From a virus, in IMG/VR virus record IMGVR_UViG_3300027851_000094, positions 1 through 30,186 of that record: a stretch of 30,186 bases of DNA. One strand, given 5' to 3'. This document shows positions 15,460-23,969 of this stretch, piece by piece. The stretch's first letter is position 1. The number at the start of each line of letters is the position of its first letter. Under the pieces are notes generated by a model that was not told the origin of the DNA, ran no database searches, and worked only from the letters and a program-made list of their open reading frames with translations. Position numbers and translations under genes: made by a program.

Positions 15460-16926
15460 CTATTCCCAATATTCCAGCCGGTCGATCAGCACCTGTGCCG
15501 CTGTCAGGCTGTCATAGGACGCCATCAGCTTCAGCGGCAGCATGACATCCTGATTTTTGCCACCGGCGTTTGGCGTGCCTTCCATGGCGGTCAGGCGAGG
15601 CAGACCAAGGACAATGGCTTGTGTGCCCTTGGTGATCCGCGAATTGATATTGGTCGCGGTCCCCGCCAGCAGCTTGGCGTAAAGCGTGTCGCTGCCGAAA
15701 TAGGTCGTTGCCGTCACCTCGACAGCACACTCACCCGAACCGATATCCACCGGGGCGATTTCGCCAACAGCCTCGATCGCGCGCAGATTATTGTTGAGCG
15801 AGAGCGACAATTCGCGCACCCAGTTCGGCGTCGTGACAGTCGCGCCGTTTTCGGCAATCCGCCCCACATCCGCCGATGCCGACATGATCGGATAGTTGGC
15901 ATTGTCCGGCGCGGCATCGGGCGAGGCATCCAGCGCTGTCGTGCTTTCGCCGCCGCCCATGCCGAGGAAATCAAACGAGCCGGTGATTTTCTGCTTGTTG
16001 GTCAGCGTCAGCTGCAACCGGTTGACCGTCATGCCGCGTTGCGCCACATAGGTCGGCGTCTGCTGATCCAGAAAGCCGCGTTCCAGTGTCAGACCGAAAT
16101 CACTGACACCATTCTTGATCCGGTCGCCGAACCACACATTGATGGTCTTGCCGGTGCCGACATCCGTTGTCCAGCCGCTCGGCTTGTTATCCAGCGTCAG
16201 CGCCGTGGCGGCAATGGCGATGATCCGCGCCCAGCCATTGAGGGCGGCTGTCGCGAATTTCTCCCCGGCAGCCGAGCCACCGATCTTGATCCACTGGCCT
16301 ACCGCCAGCCCCAGCGTGGTGAAATTCAGCATTGTCGAGCCCAGGCCATTTGCCGTCGCGGTTATGTCACCGCTCACCCCTTCAAAGCCGACCACCTTGG
16401 CCCGCGCCGCAGCAGGCGGGGCGATTTCATTGGTAAAGGTCGCCCCCGCACAAGCATAGCTTGTCGTGCCGCCGGTGGTCACCCTGAAGACACCATTATT
16501 GCCGACATTGGTGAAGCCGGTATGGCGCACCAGATGACCAACCACAAAGGCGGCACCCGTGACACAGGTGACAGCGCTGCCAGTACTGGCGACATCCGTC
16601 AGCGCGCTGTCAGCCGTGCCGTCATTGTCGCGCGTCGGTGTATCGACCCAGTCATTCTGCATCGCGCTGGCCAGTCCCTCGGCCAGAAAACTCGATGGCA
16701 CAGGATAGCTGAGCTCGAAATTGACGCCGCCACCAATGCTCTCACCAACCTTGATCGGATCGGAATTCATCCGGTCATCGCGCAGTTCATCGCTCTGCAC
16801 AAAATCAGGCTTGTAGGACAGGCTTTCGCTGGCGATGCGTGCCTTGCGCATACGCGGCGTGCCCGGCGTCGTGCCGCGCGTCACTTCGCGGACAAAGGCA
16901 AGTTGGACTCGATTGCTGTCGCTCAT
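15460..16926 (-). CDS. Major tail tube protein, 488 aa
   Basis: The N-terminus (NRVQLAFVREVTRGTTPGTP) and the next 80 residues match the start of siphovirus tail tube proteins, which polymerise as stacked hexamer rings. At 488 residues it is longer than the smallest family members and may carry surface Ig-like or decoration domains; the middle region (about 110-230) is Thr/Gly/Ala-rich and beta-like. ATG 16926 has CGGAGG six bases upstream, a strong ribosome site suited to a highly made protein. A terminator-like hairpin precedes the gene. Confidence 0.85.
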   Translation of the reverse strand: MSDSNRVQLAFVREVTRGTTPGTPRMRKARIASESLSYKPDFVQSDELRDDRMNSDPIKVGESIGGGVNFELSYPVPSSFLAEGLASAMQNDWVDTPTRDNDGTADSALTDVASTGSAVTCVTGAAFVVGHLVRHTGFTNVGNNGVFRVTTGGTTSYACAGATFTNEIAPPAAARAKVVGFEGVSGDITATANGLGSTMLNFTTLGLAVGQWIKIGGSAAGEKFATAALNGWARIIAIAATALTLDNKPSGWTTDVGTGKTINVWFGDRIKNGVSDFGLTLERGFLDQQTPTYVAQRGMTVNRLQLTLTNKQKITGSFDFLGMGGGESTTALDASPDAAPDNANYPIMSASADVGRIAENGATVTTPNWVRELSLSLNNNLRAIEAVGEIAPVDIGSGECAVEVTATTYFGSDTLYAKLLAGTATNINSRITKGTQAIVLGLPRLTAMEGTPNAGGKNQDVMLPLKLMASYDSLTAAQVLIDRLEYWE

Positions 16927-16959
16927 GGCGGCCTCCGGCAGTCAGGGTGAATGGAAAGG

Positions 16960-16981
16960 AAAAACCCGCTCAGGCGGCGGG
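16960..16981 (-). terminator. Weak terminator-like hairpin upstream of the tail tube gene
   Basis: On the minus strand CCCGC (16981-16977) pairs with GCGGG (16969-16965) around a seven-base loop, followed by five T (16964-16960). The stem is short, so it may only attenuate transcription inside the late operon. Confidence 0.5.
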
Positions 16982-17179
16982 CGACATCTTCTTGTTTCTG
17001 TGTGCCTGCGCCGCGGGCAGGGGCGCCAGGTCCGCGCTGTCATCGCTCAGAAAGCCGCGCGCCAGCATCGTCGCAACATCAACACCGGCGGCAACCAGTG
17101 AGGCCTTTGTCACAGGCGAACCCGCGCGAAAGCGCTGCGAGCGCGTCTGGAACGCTTTCAATACCATCAGGTCAGTCAT
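16970..17179 (-). CDS. Small hypothetical tail-module protein, 69 aa
   Basis: A 69-residue, moderately basic protein between the tail terminator and tail tube genes; it contains RAGSPVTKASLVAAGVDVAT and no membrane segment. Of two in-frame starts (17188 and 17179), ATG 17179 is preferred because AAAGGA stands eight bases upstream, whereas it touches the first ATG. Its 3' end lies within the terminator-like hairpin. Function unknown. Confidence 0.6.
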   Translation of the reverse strand: MTDLMVLKAFQTRSQRFRAGSPVTKASLVAAGVDVATMLARGFLSDDSADLAPLPAAQAHRNKKMSPAA

Positions 17180-17217
17180 GTCAGTCATCCTTTGAAAATA
17201 CGTGATCGATCACGTTG

Positions 17218-17640
17218 TCAGGCATCCCTGTAAAATTCCACGACCAGCGGCAATGCCCACCAATTGCCATTGCCATTGCCTTCCCAGGACAGACCGGCAA
17301 CGCGGCTCATGCGGCGACACACAACGCCGCCCGTCTGCAAACCGCGCAGGGCATCCGCCAGCTGGTCGCGCAGATCATTTCCCGCGCCAACACCTTCCCC
17401 CACAGGCACGATCACATAGGCCTTGATGGTGCCGGTTTCGCGCCAGATATTCTCGTCGGCAGATCCGCCGCCAATCGAGGCCTGATCCTCTTCATCGCCC
17501 TCGATCTCGACATAGACCCAGCGCACATCAAGACCGGCATCAGGTGGCGTTGCGTCCTCATTTTCAAAATAAAGTGTTGCCGCCGTGAAATTGGCTTCAA
17601 GCCAATTCCGGATGGCATCATGCGCTGCCCCGCTTGCCAT
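17218..17640 (-). CDS. Tail terminator-like protein, 140 aa
   Basis: The sequence (AIRNWLEANFTAATLYFENE, then WVYVEIEGDEEDQASIGG and WRETGTIKAYVIVPVGEG) matches the alpha/beta pattern of phage tail terminators, which cap the tail tube and join it to the neck. Size and position, just before the tail tube gene, agree. Its start shares one base with the previous stop (TGATG). Confidence 0.75.
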   Translation of the reverse strand: MASGAAHDAIRNWLEANFTAATLYFENEDATPPDAGLDVRWVYVEIEGDEEDQASIGGGSADENIWRETGTIKAYVIVPVGEGVGAGNDLRDQLADALRGLQTGGVVCRRMSRVAGLSWEGNGNGNWWALPLVVEFYRDA

Positions 17641-18314
17641 CAGCCGTCAATCCTTCTGATTTTCAGGGCCGGATAGGTCACGGCGACACCTGCTTGCAAA
17701 TCCTTGCGCGGCTTGCGTGTTGTTTTTGCACCGGTGCGAAAGGCGCGAACTTGCTGCCACGTGACAGCTCGGCCCTTCAACACATAGCCGTTTGACAGTG
17801 TGACAAAGGTCAATTCGACATCTATCACATTGCGATAGGCCCTTTTCAACGCCTGCCGGGCATCCTCATAAATGCCCTTGCTCGCGGCAAACCCCTTCGC
17901 GCCCACATGAACCTTACGGGCGTAAGGCTGGATATTCACAATCATGATATCGTCATCAATACCGATCTCGCCGCCCTGCCAGACCTTGCCATTGACAAAC
18001 AGCCGATGTGCGGCGCGATAATGCCCACCCTTGGCCGGGCCTGTCACCGGATAGCGCGCCGCCAGATAGGCCAGCCCGAATTGCGTGGCCTCTTCAAGAT
18101 AGTTGAAGAGATAGATGATCGGCCCCGGCGGCTCGACGCTTTCTTCCGCCGCCCCGATCCGGCCATTGACGATGCGCTCATACTGATCGCTGCCCTGCCC
18201 GCTGCTCACAACTTCCGCCAGCGCCGCGCGTGCCCCCACCGCCATGGTCCTGGCAAAAGCTTCACGATCCAGACCCAGCGCCGCAATATCGAATTCAATG
18301 ATCTTGAAGGTCAT
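17640..18314 (-). CDS. Neck or tail-completion protein candidate, 224 aa
   Basis: A 224-residue protein with no membrane segment, placed between connector genes and the tail terminator, where HK97-type phages carry gp10-like tail-completion proteins. It starts with MTFKIIEFDIAALGLDREAF and has a basic C-terminal section (RTGAKTTRKPRKDL). It overlaps neighbours on both sides by TGATG. The role is inferred from position. Confidence 0.6.
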   Translation of the reverse strand: MTFKIIEFDIAALGLDREAFARTMAVGARAALAEVVSSGQGSDQYERIVNGRIGAAEESVEPPGPIIYLFNYLEEATQFGLAYLAARYPVTGPAKGGHYRAAHRLFVNGKVWQGGEIGIDDDIMIVNIQPYARKVHVGAKGFAASKGIYEDARQALKRAYRNVIDVELTFVTLSNGYVLKGRAVTWQQVRAFRTGAKTTRKPRKDLQAGVAVTYPALKIRRIDG

Positions 18315-18607
18315 CAGGTCGCCAAAGCCGTCAGCATCTCATCCGGCTGATCGACCAGCACCCGGCACAACCAATCACCGGTTTCGACCATCGGCGTTGT
18401 CATCACCGTTTCGCCAGTTTCAGGGTCAGTACTATCCACCGGGGTGCCCGGAACCATCTCCGGCCACGGCATGACCACGCGGGAGGCGCATAGCACCGGC
18501 TCGCCATCGAACTGCCATACGTATGGGTCATGCCTGTCAATGCTGGCCGCCGCGAGAATGGCGATGATCCCGTCTCGATTGGCCGCGCGGATCAGATATT
18601 CATGCAT
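18314..18607 (-). CDS. Small hypothetical structural-module protein, 97 aa
   Basis: The start at ATG 18607 (MHEYLIRAANRDGI) has GAGG five bases upstream; a longer frame to 18691 would run into the neighbouring gene. The 97-residue protein is acidic at its C-terminal half (VDSTDPETGETVMTT) and may be a small assembly or tail-fibre-like accessory following the 418-residue fibre-like gene. No family is recognised. Confidence 0.6.
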   Translation of the reverse strand: MHEYLIRAANRDGIIAILAAASIDRHDPYVWQFDGEPVLCASRVVMPWPEMVPGTPVDSTDPETGETVMTTPMVETGDWLCRVLVDQPDEMLTALAT

Positions 18608-18614
18608 GGCTGCC

Positions 18615-19871
18615 TCACACGGTTGCCGCGAGCGCAAGCGCCTGCGCCTGACTGATGGCGCTGAGTGTCGCCCGGCGTTCCAGAATATCATTCAGATAGG
18701 CCCCGGCCTGACTGGACCCGACGCGCTCGCCGGTAACGCCGCTCGGCAGGCTCACGGCCCCGAAGGGTGCCACATTCCCAGCCGCATCCCCGATATAACC
18801 GCCCGCTGGCGACCAGCCGAAGGTCAGCGGCTTGCGGCCCGCAGCAATCGCCGTGGTCAGCGCCGTGTCCGTCTGCGTGACGCCGCCGGTCACGATTTTC
18901 AGCGCCGGTCGGTCGCTCGCATTCACATAGCCTCGGATGTAGTTGCTGGCGTCCTTGATGTACTCGAACAGCGGACGGTCAACGCCATCGCCGACATGGT
19001 TCCATTTCGGCACGACAATCTCGGTTGCCCCAACGCCATCAAGCGGCGCAAACCACGCCATGTTTGCCGCCGTCACGTCGCTCGCGAGGCGGGTTCCATC
19101 GACGCGGAAATTGTCGCCGGGATAGCCGCCGAGCACACAATGCGGCCAACTGAAGGAGGCCGTGCCGACCGCCGCGCCATTCTGCGAAAGGCTGTTGATG
19201 TCGGTGGTCCTGGCGGGAGTCAGGTTTATTTGGTATCCCGTGCTATTTACATTAGGGATGGTAGTAGTTACTCGCCATCGGTCGCCAAGGTCACGGACTG
19301 ATGCACCAGTACCTACATGCTGTATCCAGGCACCAGTGCTGGTGTTTATAAGCACCAACGTGTCACCTTTCGTTGGATTTGAAAGCCTGGTAAAAACACT
19401 CCGGATGGCTGTGTTTTCAGTGTCCTTCTTCAGATCAACCCAAATGGTCACCAGCAAGGTATTGGCGGGAATAGCCCCCGTCTGCACAATATAAGACGCC
19501 TGCGTCGCATTGGCATCCGTTACAGCCCAGAAATCACCATCAGCGGCGACTGTTATCCCGCCAGACTTCGTCCATGCCGCTGCATTCAGGTCATTTGGCG
19601 AGGAAATGATATTCGTCACCTGCCCGCCGATATACGCCCCGACGCCATTGTTGCGCGCCAGAACGTTGTTGCCGAAGCTCTGATAGGCGCCGCTGGCATC
19701 AGCCAGAAGGTGAGTCGAGGAGCGCGCCGTGGTAAGCAGGTCCGTCACGGCTGGGCGCAATCCTCCCTGCCAATAGCGGTTGTTGAGCAGGTCGATGTCG
19801 CGCCGGGTGGCGGGCGACAAAAGCCATCCTGACTGGCTCCTCAAAATGATGTCGACCGCCGCGTTGCGCAT
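18615..19871 (-). CDS. Fibre-like adhesin/decoration protein in the neck module, 418 aa
   Basis: A beta-rich, Ser/Thr/Asn-rich 418-residue protein. The central part (about 85-260, beginning ISSPNDLNAAAWTKSGGITV) has the look of carbohydrate-binding or head-spike fibre domains in phages. The C-terminus is more like a surface fibre tip. DNA at about 19200-19460 is visibly more AT-rich than the surroundings, suggesting that the central domain was acquired by exchange. It starts in a TGATG overlap with 19871-20404. It may be a head or neck fibre that touches host surface polysaccharide; this is inference. Confidence 0.6.
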   Translation of the reverse strand: MRNAAVDIILRSQSGWLLSPATRRDIDLLNNRYWQGGLRPAVTDLLTTARSSTHLLADASGAYQSFGNNVLARNNGVGAYIGGQVTNIISSPNDLNAAAWTKSGGITVAADGDFWAVTDANATQASYIVQTGAIPANTLLVTIWVDLKKDTENTAIRSVFTRLSNPTKGDTLVLINTSTGAWIQHVGTGASVRDLGDRWRVTTTIPNVNSTGYQINLTPARTTDINSLSQNGAAVGTASFSWPHCVLGGYPGDNFRVDGTRLASDVTAANMAWFAPLDGVGATEIVVPKWNHVGDGVDRPLFEYIKDASNYIRGYVNASDRPALKIVTGGVTQTDTALTTAIAAGRKPLTFGWSPAGGYIGDAAGNVAPFGAVSLPSGVTGERVGSSQAGAYLNDILERRATLSAISQAQALALAATV

Positions 19872-20404
19872 CAGGGCCGCACCCCATGCAGGGTGACTTT
19901 CCGGACCGAACCCACCGCCGTAAAGGCCCCCTGGGTCACCAGATAGGCATAGAGGACACCCCCGACCGGCACCGTGATCTGTGTGTTGATGCCCGCCTGT
20001 TCAATCTTGAGCGTCGAACCCCTGTCAACCGGCGTGCCGAGGGCGAGCGAAATCAGATGCGCGGCGCGGTCACCCGATGGAATGTCCCAGGCCGCACGAT
20101 CAGCATAGGCCGAGGGCGGCGTGACATTGTAGAGTTCCAGCGAATAGGCCCCCTCGCCACTGATCAGCGATGACGCGTGGACCTCCAGCATGGTCGATGT
20201 GATGAAAAGTTCACCGCCTTCCGTCAGGCCTGTATCAAGCGCAATGGCGCCCTGCATGACCGTATTTGCCGAATAGGCCGCCGCCGAAGGCGTCACGGTT
20301 GCGGAAGCAACGACGCCGCGCGATTGCGTCATTTCCGCCAGCGCGTCAAGAACGCCATCAATTGTCAACGTGCCGTCGGTGTTGCGCGCAAAGGGAGCTG
20401 GCAT
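19871..20404 (-). CDS. Structural protein, fibre base candidate, 177 aa
   Basis: A 177-residue beta-rich protein (MQGAIALDTGLTEGGELFIT and SGEGAYSLELYNVTPPSAYA) without enzyme motifs. AGAGG eight bases upstream supports ATG 20404. It is translationally coupled to the fibre-like gene 18615-19871 and could be its base or partner on the capsid or neck. No family is named. Confidence 0.55.
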   Translation of the reverse strand: MPAPFARNTDGTLTIDGVLDALAEMTQSRGVVASATVTPSAAAYSANTVMQGAIALDTGLTEGGELFITSTMLEVHASSLISGEGAYSLELYNVTPPSAYADRAAWDIPSGDRAAHLISLALGTPVDRGSTLKIEQAGINTQITVPVGGVLYAYLVTQGAFTAVGSVRKVTLHGVRP

Positions 20405-20452
20405 GTTCAGAGCCTCTTGGTCAAAACGGTGAAATCCTGCGGGCCGGAGCGA

Positions 20453-20845
20453 TCAGCCCTTGAGCCGTAATTCATAGGCAATCGCAACGTCACCCACCTT
20501 GCGCGTCTCGCTGTCCACATCTTCAATGTTGAGTTCCTGCCCCGAGGCCAGCACCAGCTTGTCATTGCGCTGCAAGGGCGAAGGCCAGTCCACGGGGTCA
20601 TCAGGATCAACCGGCGAGACCAGCGCGTCAGCGACATCAGCCACAATGATGATGGCCGTGCGCGCGCCCTGCTGCATCAGCCCGGCAAGGTCTTCGCCGC
20701 TAAAGCTTCTGATGACACAAAGAACGGGTGTTGATGTCAGGGCCGCGCGCGCCTGACCGCTGCCGATATAGCGTCTCACCTGCACCCATTGCCCGCGCTG
20801 CGCCAGCATCTGGCGATACTGCTTGAGAACGGATGCAGGAGTCAC
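20453..20845 (-). CDS. Head-tail joining protein candidate (stopper), 130 aa
   Basis: A 130-residue protein starting with GTG at 20845, two bases after the stop of the connector gene, so translation is probably coupled. Sequence (SVLKQYRQMLAQRGQWVQVRR, then LVLASGQELNIEDVDSETRK) has the small beta-barrel look of head-closure proteins. Order after the adaptor protein agrees with a stopper. Family assignment rests on position and size. Confidence 0.6.
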   Translation of the reverse strand: MTPASVLKQYRQMLAQRGQWVQVRRYIGSGQARAALTSTPVLCVIRSFSGEDLAGLMQQGARTAIIIVADVADALVSPVDPDDPVDWPSPLQRNDKLVLASGQELNIEDVDSETRKVGDVAIAYELRLKG

Positions 20846-20847
20846 AA

Positions 20848-21486
20848 TCAGCCAAATGTATGGTTGCGATAATTGTCGAGCACACTGGCCTGAACTTCTG
20901 TCAAGCCGCCGACAAGATCGGAAGGCGTGCCGACCCAGAATTGAGTGCTCAGGACGCCGGGAATATCCTGCGCCCGGATCATCGGGTCGCGCTGGGCGCT
21001 GTGCCAGCCGCCGCGCACCAGTTCCATGGCCAGATCAGCCAGATCAGCCGGCGCGCCAGACGGCAGGTCATAACCGCCATCATAGACAGTCACCAGCTTG
21101 CCGCCATTCCAGCCGCAGCGATAGCCCGTGCCATCCATCCGCCACAAGGCGCGACGATCGTCGAGTTGATAATCATCGGTATCCAGCAACACATCATCAA
21201 GTGTCACGCTTGTCAGCGTGGTGACAGGCCAATGTTTCAGCCAGACCGGCATTTCACGGCGATGATGCTGATTGCGCCCCGATGGCAGCGCCGCATAATC
21301 GGTTTGGGTCACACCAACCCGTCCGAAATGCCGCCGGGCGCAGGCGAGCGCCAGGCGCGTCGATACAGCGGCGATCAGGCGACCAAGCAAAGCCAGATCG
21401 GCGGCACTGGTCGCCGCCAGTTCGGCAGCGACAGCATCAACATCGAGCAGTGCCGTCGAAACGGGCTCGCCGGAAAAACTCAGCAT
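20848..21486 (-). CDS. Head-tail connector / adaptor protein (gp6-like), 212 aa
   Basis: An N-terminal helical bundle (about 15-60) is followed by a region WLKHWPVTTLTSVTLDDVLL that is typical of HK97 gp6-like connectors, and LVTVYDGGYDLPSGAPADLADLA, also typical of that family, then helices to the C-terminus. Adaptors of this type bind the portal ring after DNA packaging. It is longer than the shortest gp6 proteins (about 100 residues) but within the range of the family. Confidence 0.8.
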   Translation of the reverse strand: MLSFSGEPVSTALLDVDAVAAELAATSAADLALLGRLIAAVSTRLALACARRHFGRVGVTQTDYAALPSGRNQHHRREMPVWLKHWPVTTLTSVTLDDVLLDTDDYQLDDRRALWRMDGTGYRCGWNGGKLVTVYDGGYDLPSGAPADLADLAMELVRGGWHSAQRDPMIRAQDIPGVLSTQFWVGTPSDLVGGLTEVQASVLDNYRNHTFG

Positions 21487-21494
21487 GGTCTGGA

Positions 21495-21734
21495 TCAGCC
21501 CCGGTTGCCGTGCTTGTTGTTGCGCCCGATGCCGCGCTTCGGCGGCACTGTCGTTGCCGTCTCGGGCGCAACGCCAACAGCCTGTTCAATGGCTGGCGGC
21601 TCGCTCTCCACCTGTTCGGCATAGCCGCCTTCGATCAGGCCATAGGCCTCAACGCGGCTTGGAATATCGATGATGCCGCCCGCAGGGCAAGTCCCGTTCG
21701 GGCCGGCATAGTGACTAAGCATCTTGATCAGCAT
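21495..21734 (-). CDS. Small hypothetical protein, 79 aa
   Basis: ATG 21734 follows the previous gene's stop by one base (TGA C ATG), so coupling is likely although no ribosome site is seen. The protein contains PNGTCPAGGIIDIPSRVEAYGLIEGGYAEQVE, written here only by its key parts PNGT, GGIIDIPS and GGYAE, a motif pattern common in small phage head-module proteins, then a Pro-rich and basic tail ending in RNNKHGNRG. The role is unknown. Confidence 0.6.
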   Translation of the reverse strand: MLIKMLSHYAGPNGTCPAGGIIDIPSRVEAYGLIEGGYAEQVESEPPAIEQAVGVAPETATTVPPKRGIGRNNKHGNRG

Positions 21735-21735
21735 G

Positions 21736-22026
21736 TCAGGAGGCGGCCACGATGCCAGCACCCTCAAGCGCGGCGACGATAGCATTGATCTTTGCCTGCA
21801 ACTGCGAGAAAGCCGTATCAACATCGGCCTTCGCGGCGGCATTGCTGCCGGTGCCGTCAACGCCAGTCACCGCGGCGATCGACACATCCGCAATATTGGC
21901 GGCCTGCGTGCCATCAGCAAGAATCTTGCCGCCGGATTCGACATTGATGGCGCCGCCACTGGCAATGACCTGCTGATCACCGCCTGCAACCATACGCACT
22001 TTCGGCTGATAGGTTCCGTCTATCAT
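21736..22026 (-). CDS. Head fibre/decoration candidate, 96 aa
   Basis: GGAG seven bases upstream supports ATG 22026. The Gly/Ala-rich N-terminal 60 residues are beta-like, and residues about 65-92 (DVDTAFSQLQAKINAIVAAL) form a short coiled coil, as in small trimeric head-fibre proteins of phages. Position between capsid and connector genes fits. The assignment is from composition and context. Confidence 0.55.
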   Translation of the reverse strand: MIDGTYQPKVRMVAGGDQQVIASGGAINVESGGKILADGTQAANIADVSIAAVTGVDGTGSNAAAKADVDTAFSQLQAKINAIVAALEGAGIVAAS

Positions 22027-22059
22027 CTGGGTACACTCCGGTCATGATGAAGGGGACTG

Positions 22060-22084
22060 TGGCCGACCCGATCAGGACCGGCCA
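22060..22084. other. Hairpin between head-module genes
   Basis: TGGCCG at 22060-22065 pairs with CGGCCA at 22079-22084, and inner bases pair imperfectly. There is no T-run, so it is not a standard terminator; it could be an RNA processing or stability element downstream of the 22103-22552 gene. Confidence 0.4.
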
Positions 22085-22102
22085 TAGGCTTATGCGATCA
22101 GA

Positions 22103-22552
22103 TCAGGCGACGGCAACGGCATCATTGACGATGGCATAATCAAGCACCGTGCTGTCCAGCGTCACCGGGGCCTTGCGCGGCCCGAACAGCAGGACGATCA
22201 GCGGGCCATAGGCGATATTTGCCGTCGCCGACGCACGATTGGCACGCAGATAACGCTTGGCGGGCTTGGCGACTTCCACAACCAGCATCTTGCTGTTGAG
22301 ATCGTCATTGACGGCGCAGGCCTTTGACGCAACAGCGCCGGTAATGGCCGCCATCGTGCCGCCGCCCGATGCATCATCAGACTCGATCGTCAGCGTCGCA
22401 ACACCCGTTGCAACAGAGTCTTCGATCGGGCAGAGAAAAACCGCGCGCTCGTAATCCTGCATGTCGATAATGGAGGAGTCGTTGTCGATTGACGAACCAG
22501 CGGCAACAAGAGCGCCAATGATGCGTGCATCTGCATTGGTCAGAATGTTCAT
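22103..22552 (-). CDS. Head decoration protein candidate, 149 aa
   Basis: A 149-residue, beta-rich protein directly downstream of the major capsid gene (SIIDMQDYERAVFLCPIEDS, then KMLVVEVAKPAKRYLRANRA). GGAGAGGG about nine bases upstream of ATG 22552 is a strong ribosome site, suggesting high expression. Abundant proteins at this place often cement the capsid. Hairpins flank the gene on both sides. No certain family is recognised. Confidence 0.6.
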   Translation of the reverse strand: MNILTNADARIIGALVAAGSSIDNDSSIIDMQDYERAVFLCPIEDSVATGVATLTIESDDASGGGTMAAITGAVASKACAVNDDLNSKMLVVEVAKPAKRYLRANRASATANIAYGPLIVLLFGPRKAPVTLDSTVLDYAIVNDAVAVA

Positions 22553-22615
22553 GGGATCAATCCCTCTCCAAAAAATGAGCCGCCAGCGTCTGGAGCCATC
22601 TCCCGCGACGGCAAT

Positions 22616-22639
22616 CGGGAGCCGCTATCGCAGCTCCCG
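22616..22639. other. Hairpin downstream of the major capsid gene
   Basis: CGGGAGC at 22616-22622 pairs with GCTCCCG at 22633-22639 with a ten-base loop and no T-run. In the transcript it lies just after the capsid stop codon and may act as a 3' stability or partial termination element. Confidence 0.5.
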
Positions 22640-22653
22640 CCGATCAGGTGATG

Positions 22654-23898
22654 TCAGCCAAGCTTGACGCGGGCAAAGGCCTCGCCCAGAACCGGCATGC
22701 CATCGCTTTCCATGCGACCGATGAAGCCGATCTGGTTTGTCTCGGCATAAAGCTCATTCAGAACCTGAATGGTCATGTCGAGGGCATCGACAATCCAGTA
22801 CTGCTTGAAGTCGCCGAAGATGCCAACATAAAGGCCCGTGGTGAAGGTATTCGGCGCGAATTCCGACTGATTGATCGGACGGCCAAGCACCATGTCGGGC
22901 TGGGCCGATGTCAGCGACGGGTTCCACAGATATTGCCCCTCACCATCCTTCAGCTTGGAAATCTGCTTGATTGCGTCACGGTGGAAAATCCATTCACCGG
23001 TCCGCTGATACTGGCCCTTGACGGCAAATTTGGCTTCCATCAACCCGTCAAACGTGATTGACGTTGCCGTATTTCCCGCCGAAATATCGCGGGCCGTGCT
23101 GATGCCATTTGGGCTGGCCGTGAAAAGCCCCAAAGGACGTTCCTGCCCGTTGCCGGTCATGAACGCTTTTTCCTGCGTCACACCAAACTTATAGGCAAGA
23201 CGCTGCATGACCAGCTGTTCGATGCCGATAGCCGAAATCCGCATCAGTGTCTTGCTGATCTTGATGCGCTTGGCCACGGGATGCGGACGGAACTCGCGCT
23301 TGCCGAGCTTCATTGAGCTATCTTCGCCGCCGGTCGCCAGCTCGGTTGTCCAGTCGGCATCCGATACGTCAGCGTCGAGTGACGGAACGCCAAGGCTTTC
23401 CGCCTTTTCCAGCCGGAACGTCGTCGCCTTGCTGCGGATGAAGACGCTGTCGTCGACAAATTTGATCAGCGAGGCCATAAACTGCTGCGGCGCAACGACA
23501 TAACCGCCATCAGCATCGGAAGCGACAGACAGCGCACGATGTTCGACATCGGTCAGCGCTTTGAAACCACCCCGCAGGAACTTGGCAAAGGCTGCATGAC
23601 GGGCTTCAGCTTCAGGTGCCTTGTCCTTTTCACCGCCGCCCTTGCTGTCACGCGCTTCGCGCTCGCGCGCCTCTTCGGCAGCACGTGTTTCCGCCATTTC
23701 GCGTTCGGTTTCCTGCTGGCGTTCCAGCACCTGAATCTGGCTGCGAGCGGCCTCAGCCTGGTCGAACAGTTTTTCATGTTCCCTGGCGTCATCCGCTGTC
23801 AGGTCACGCTTTTCAGCTTCTGCCTTCTCGACAATAGCTTTCATGCTTTCGACGATCGCTGCCCGCTTCTCGCGCAGGGCCTTCAAACGGTCACTCAT
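22654..23898 (-). CDS. Major capsid protein, HK97 fold, 414 aa
   Basis: The N-terminal 105 residues are a highly charged coiled coil (MSDRLKALREKRAAIVESMK and onward), the delta/scaffolding domain found in HK97 gp5-type proteins. The rest (from about VEHRALSVASDADGGYVVAP) is the typical HK97-fold start, with QFMASLIKFVDDSVFIRSKA and the later FMTGNGQERPLGLF seen in this family. The protease encoded upstream would remove the scaffold, leaving about 290-310 residues. ATG 23898 has GAGGAG seven bases upstream and is preferred over ATG 23931. Confidence 0.95.
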   Translation of the reverse strand: MSDRLKALREKRAAIVESMKAIVEKAEAEKRDLTADDAREHEKLFDQAEAARSQIQVLERQQETEREMAETRAAEEAREREARDSKGGGEKDKAPEAEARHAAFAKFLRGGFKALTDVEHRALSVASDADGGYVVAPQQFMASLIKFVDDSVFIRSKATTFRLEKAESLGVPSLDADVSDADWTTELATGGEDSSMKLGKREFRPHPVAKRIKISKTLMRISAIGIEQLVMQRLAYKFGVTQEKAFMTGNGQERPLGLFTASPNGISTARDISAGNTATSITFDGLMEAKFAVKGQYQRTGEWIFHRDAIKQISKLKDGEGQYLWNPSLTSAQPDMVLGRPINQSEFAPNTFTTGLYVGIFGDFKQYWIVDALDMTIQVLNELYAETNQIGFIGRMESDGMPVLGEAFARVKLG

Positions 23899-23969
23899 GA
23901 CTGAGCTCCTCAAGGTTGCGACGCCGCCCATGCGGCATCAGGGATACGTCGCCTGCGCGACGAAACAGG

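Noticed and set aside
15442-16950. Long plus-strand open frame (about 500 codons) opposite the tail tube gene
   Set aside because: It is the antisense shadow of a well supported gene in high-GC DNA; its product has no phage or host character and would break the operon.
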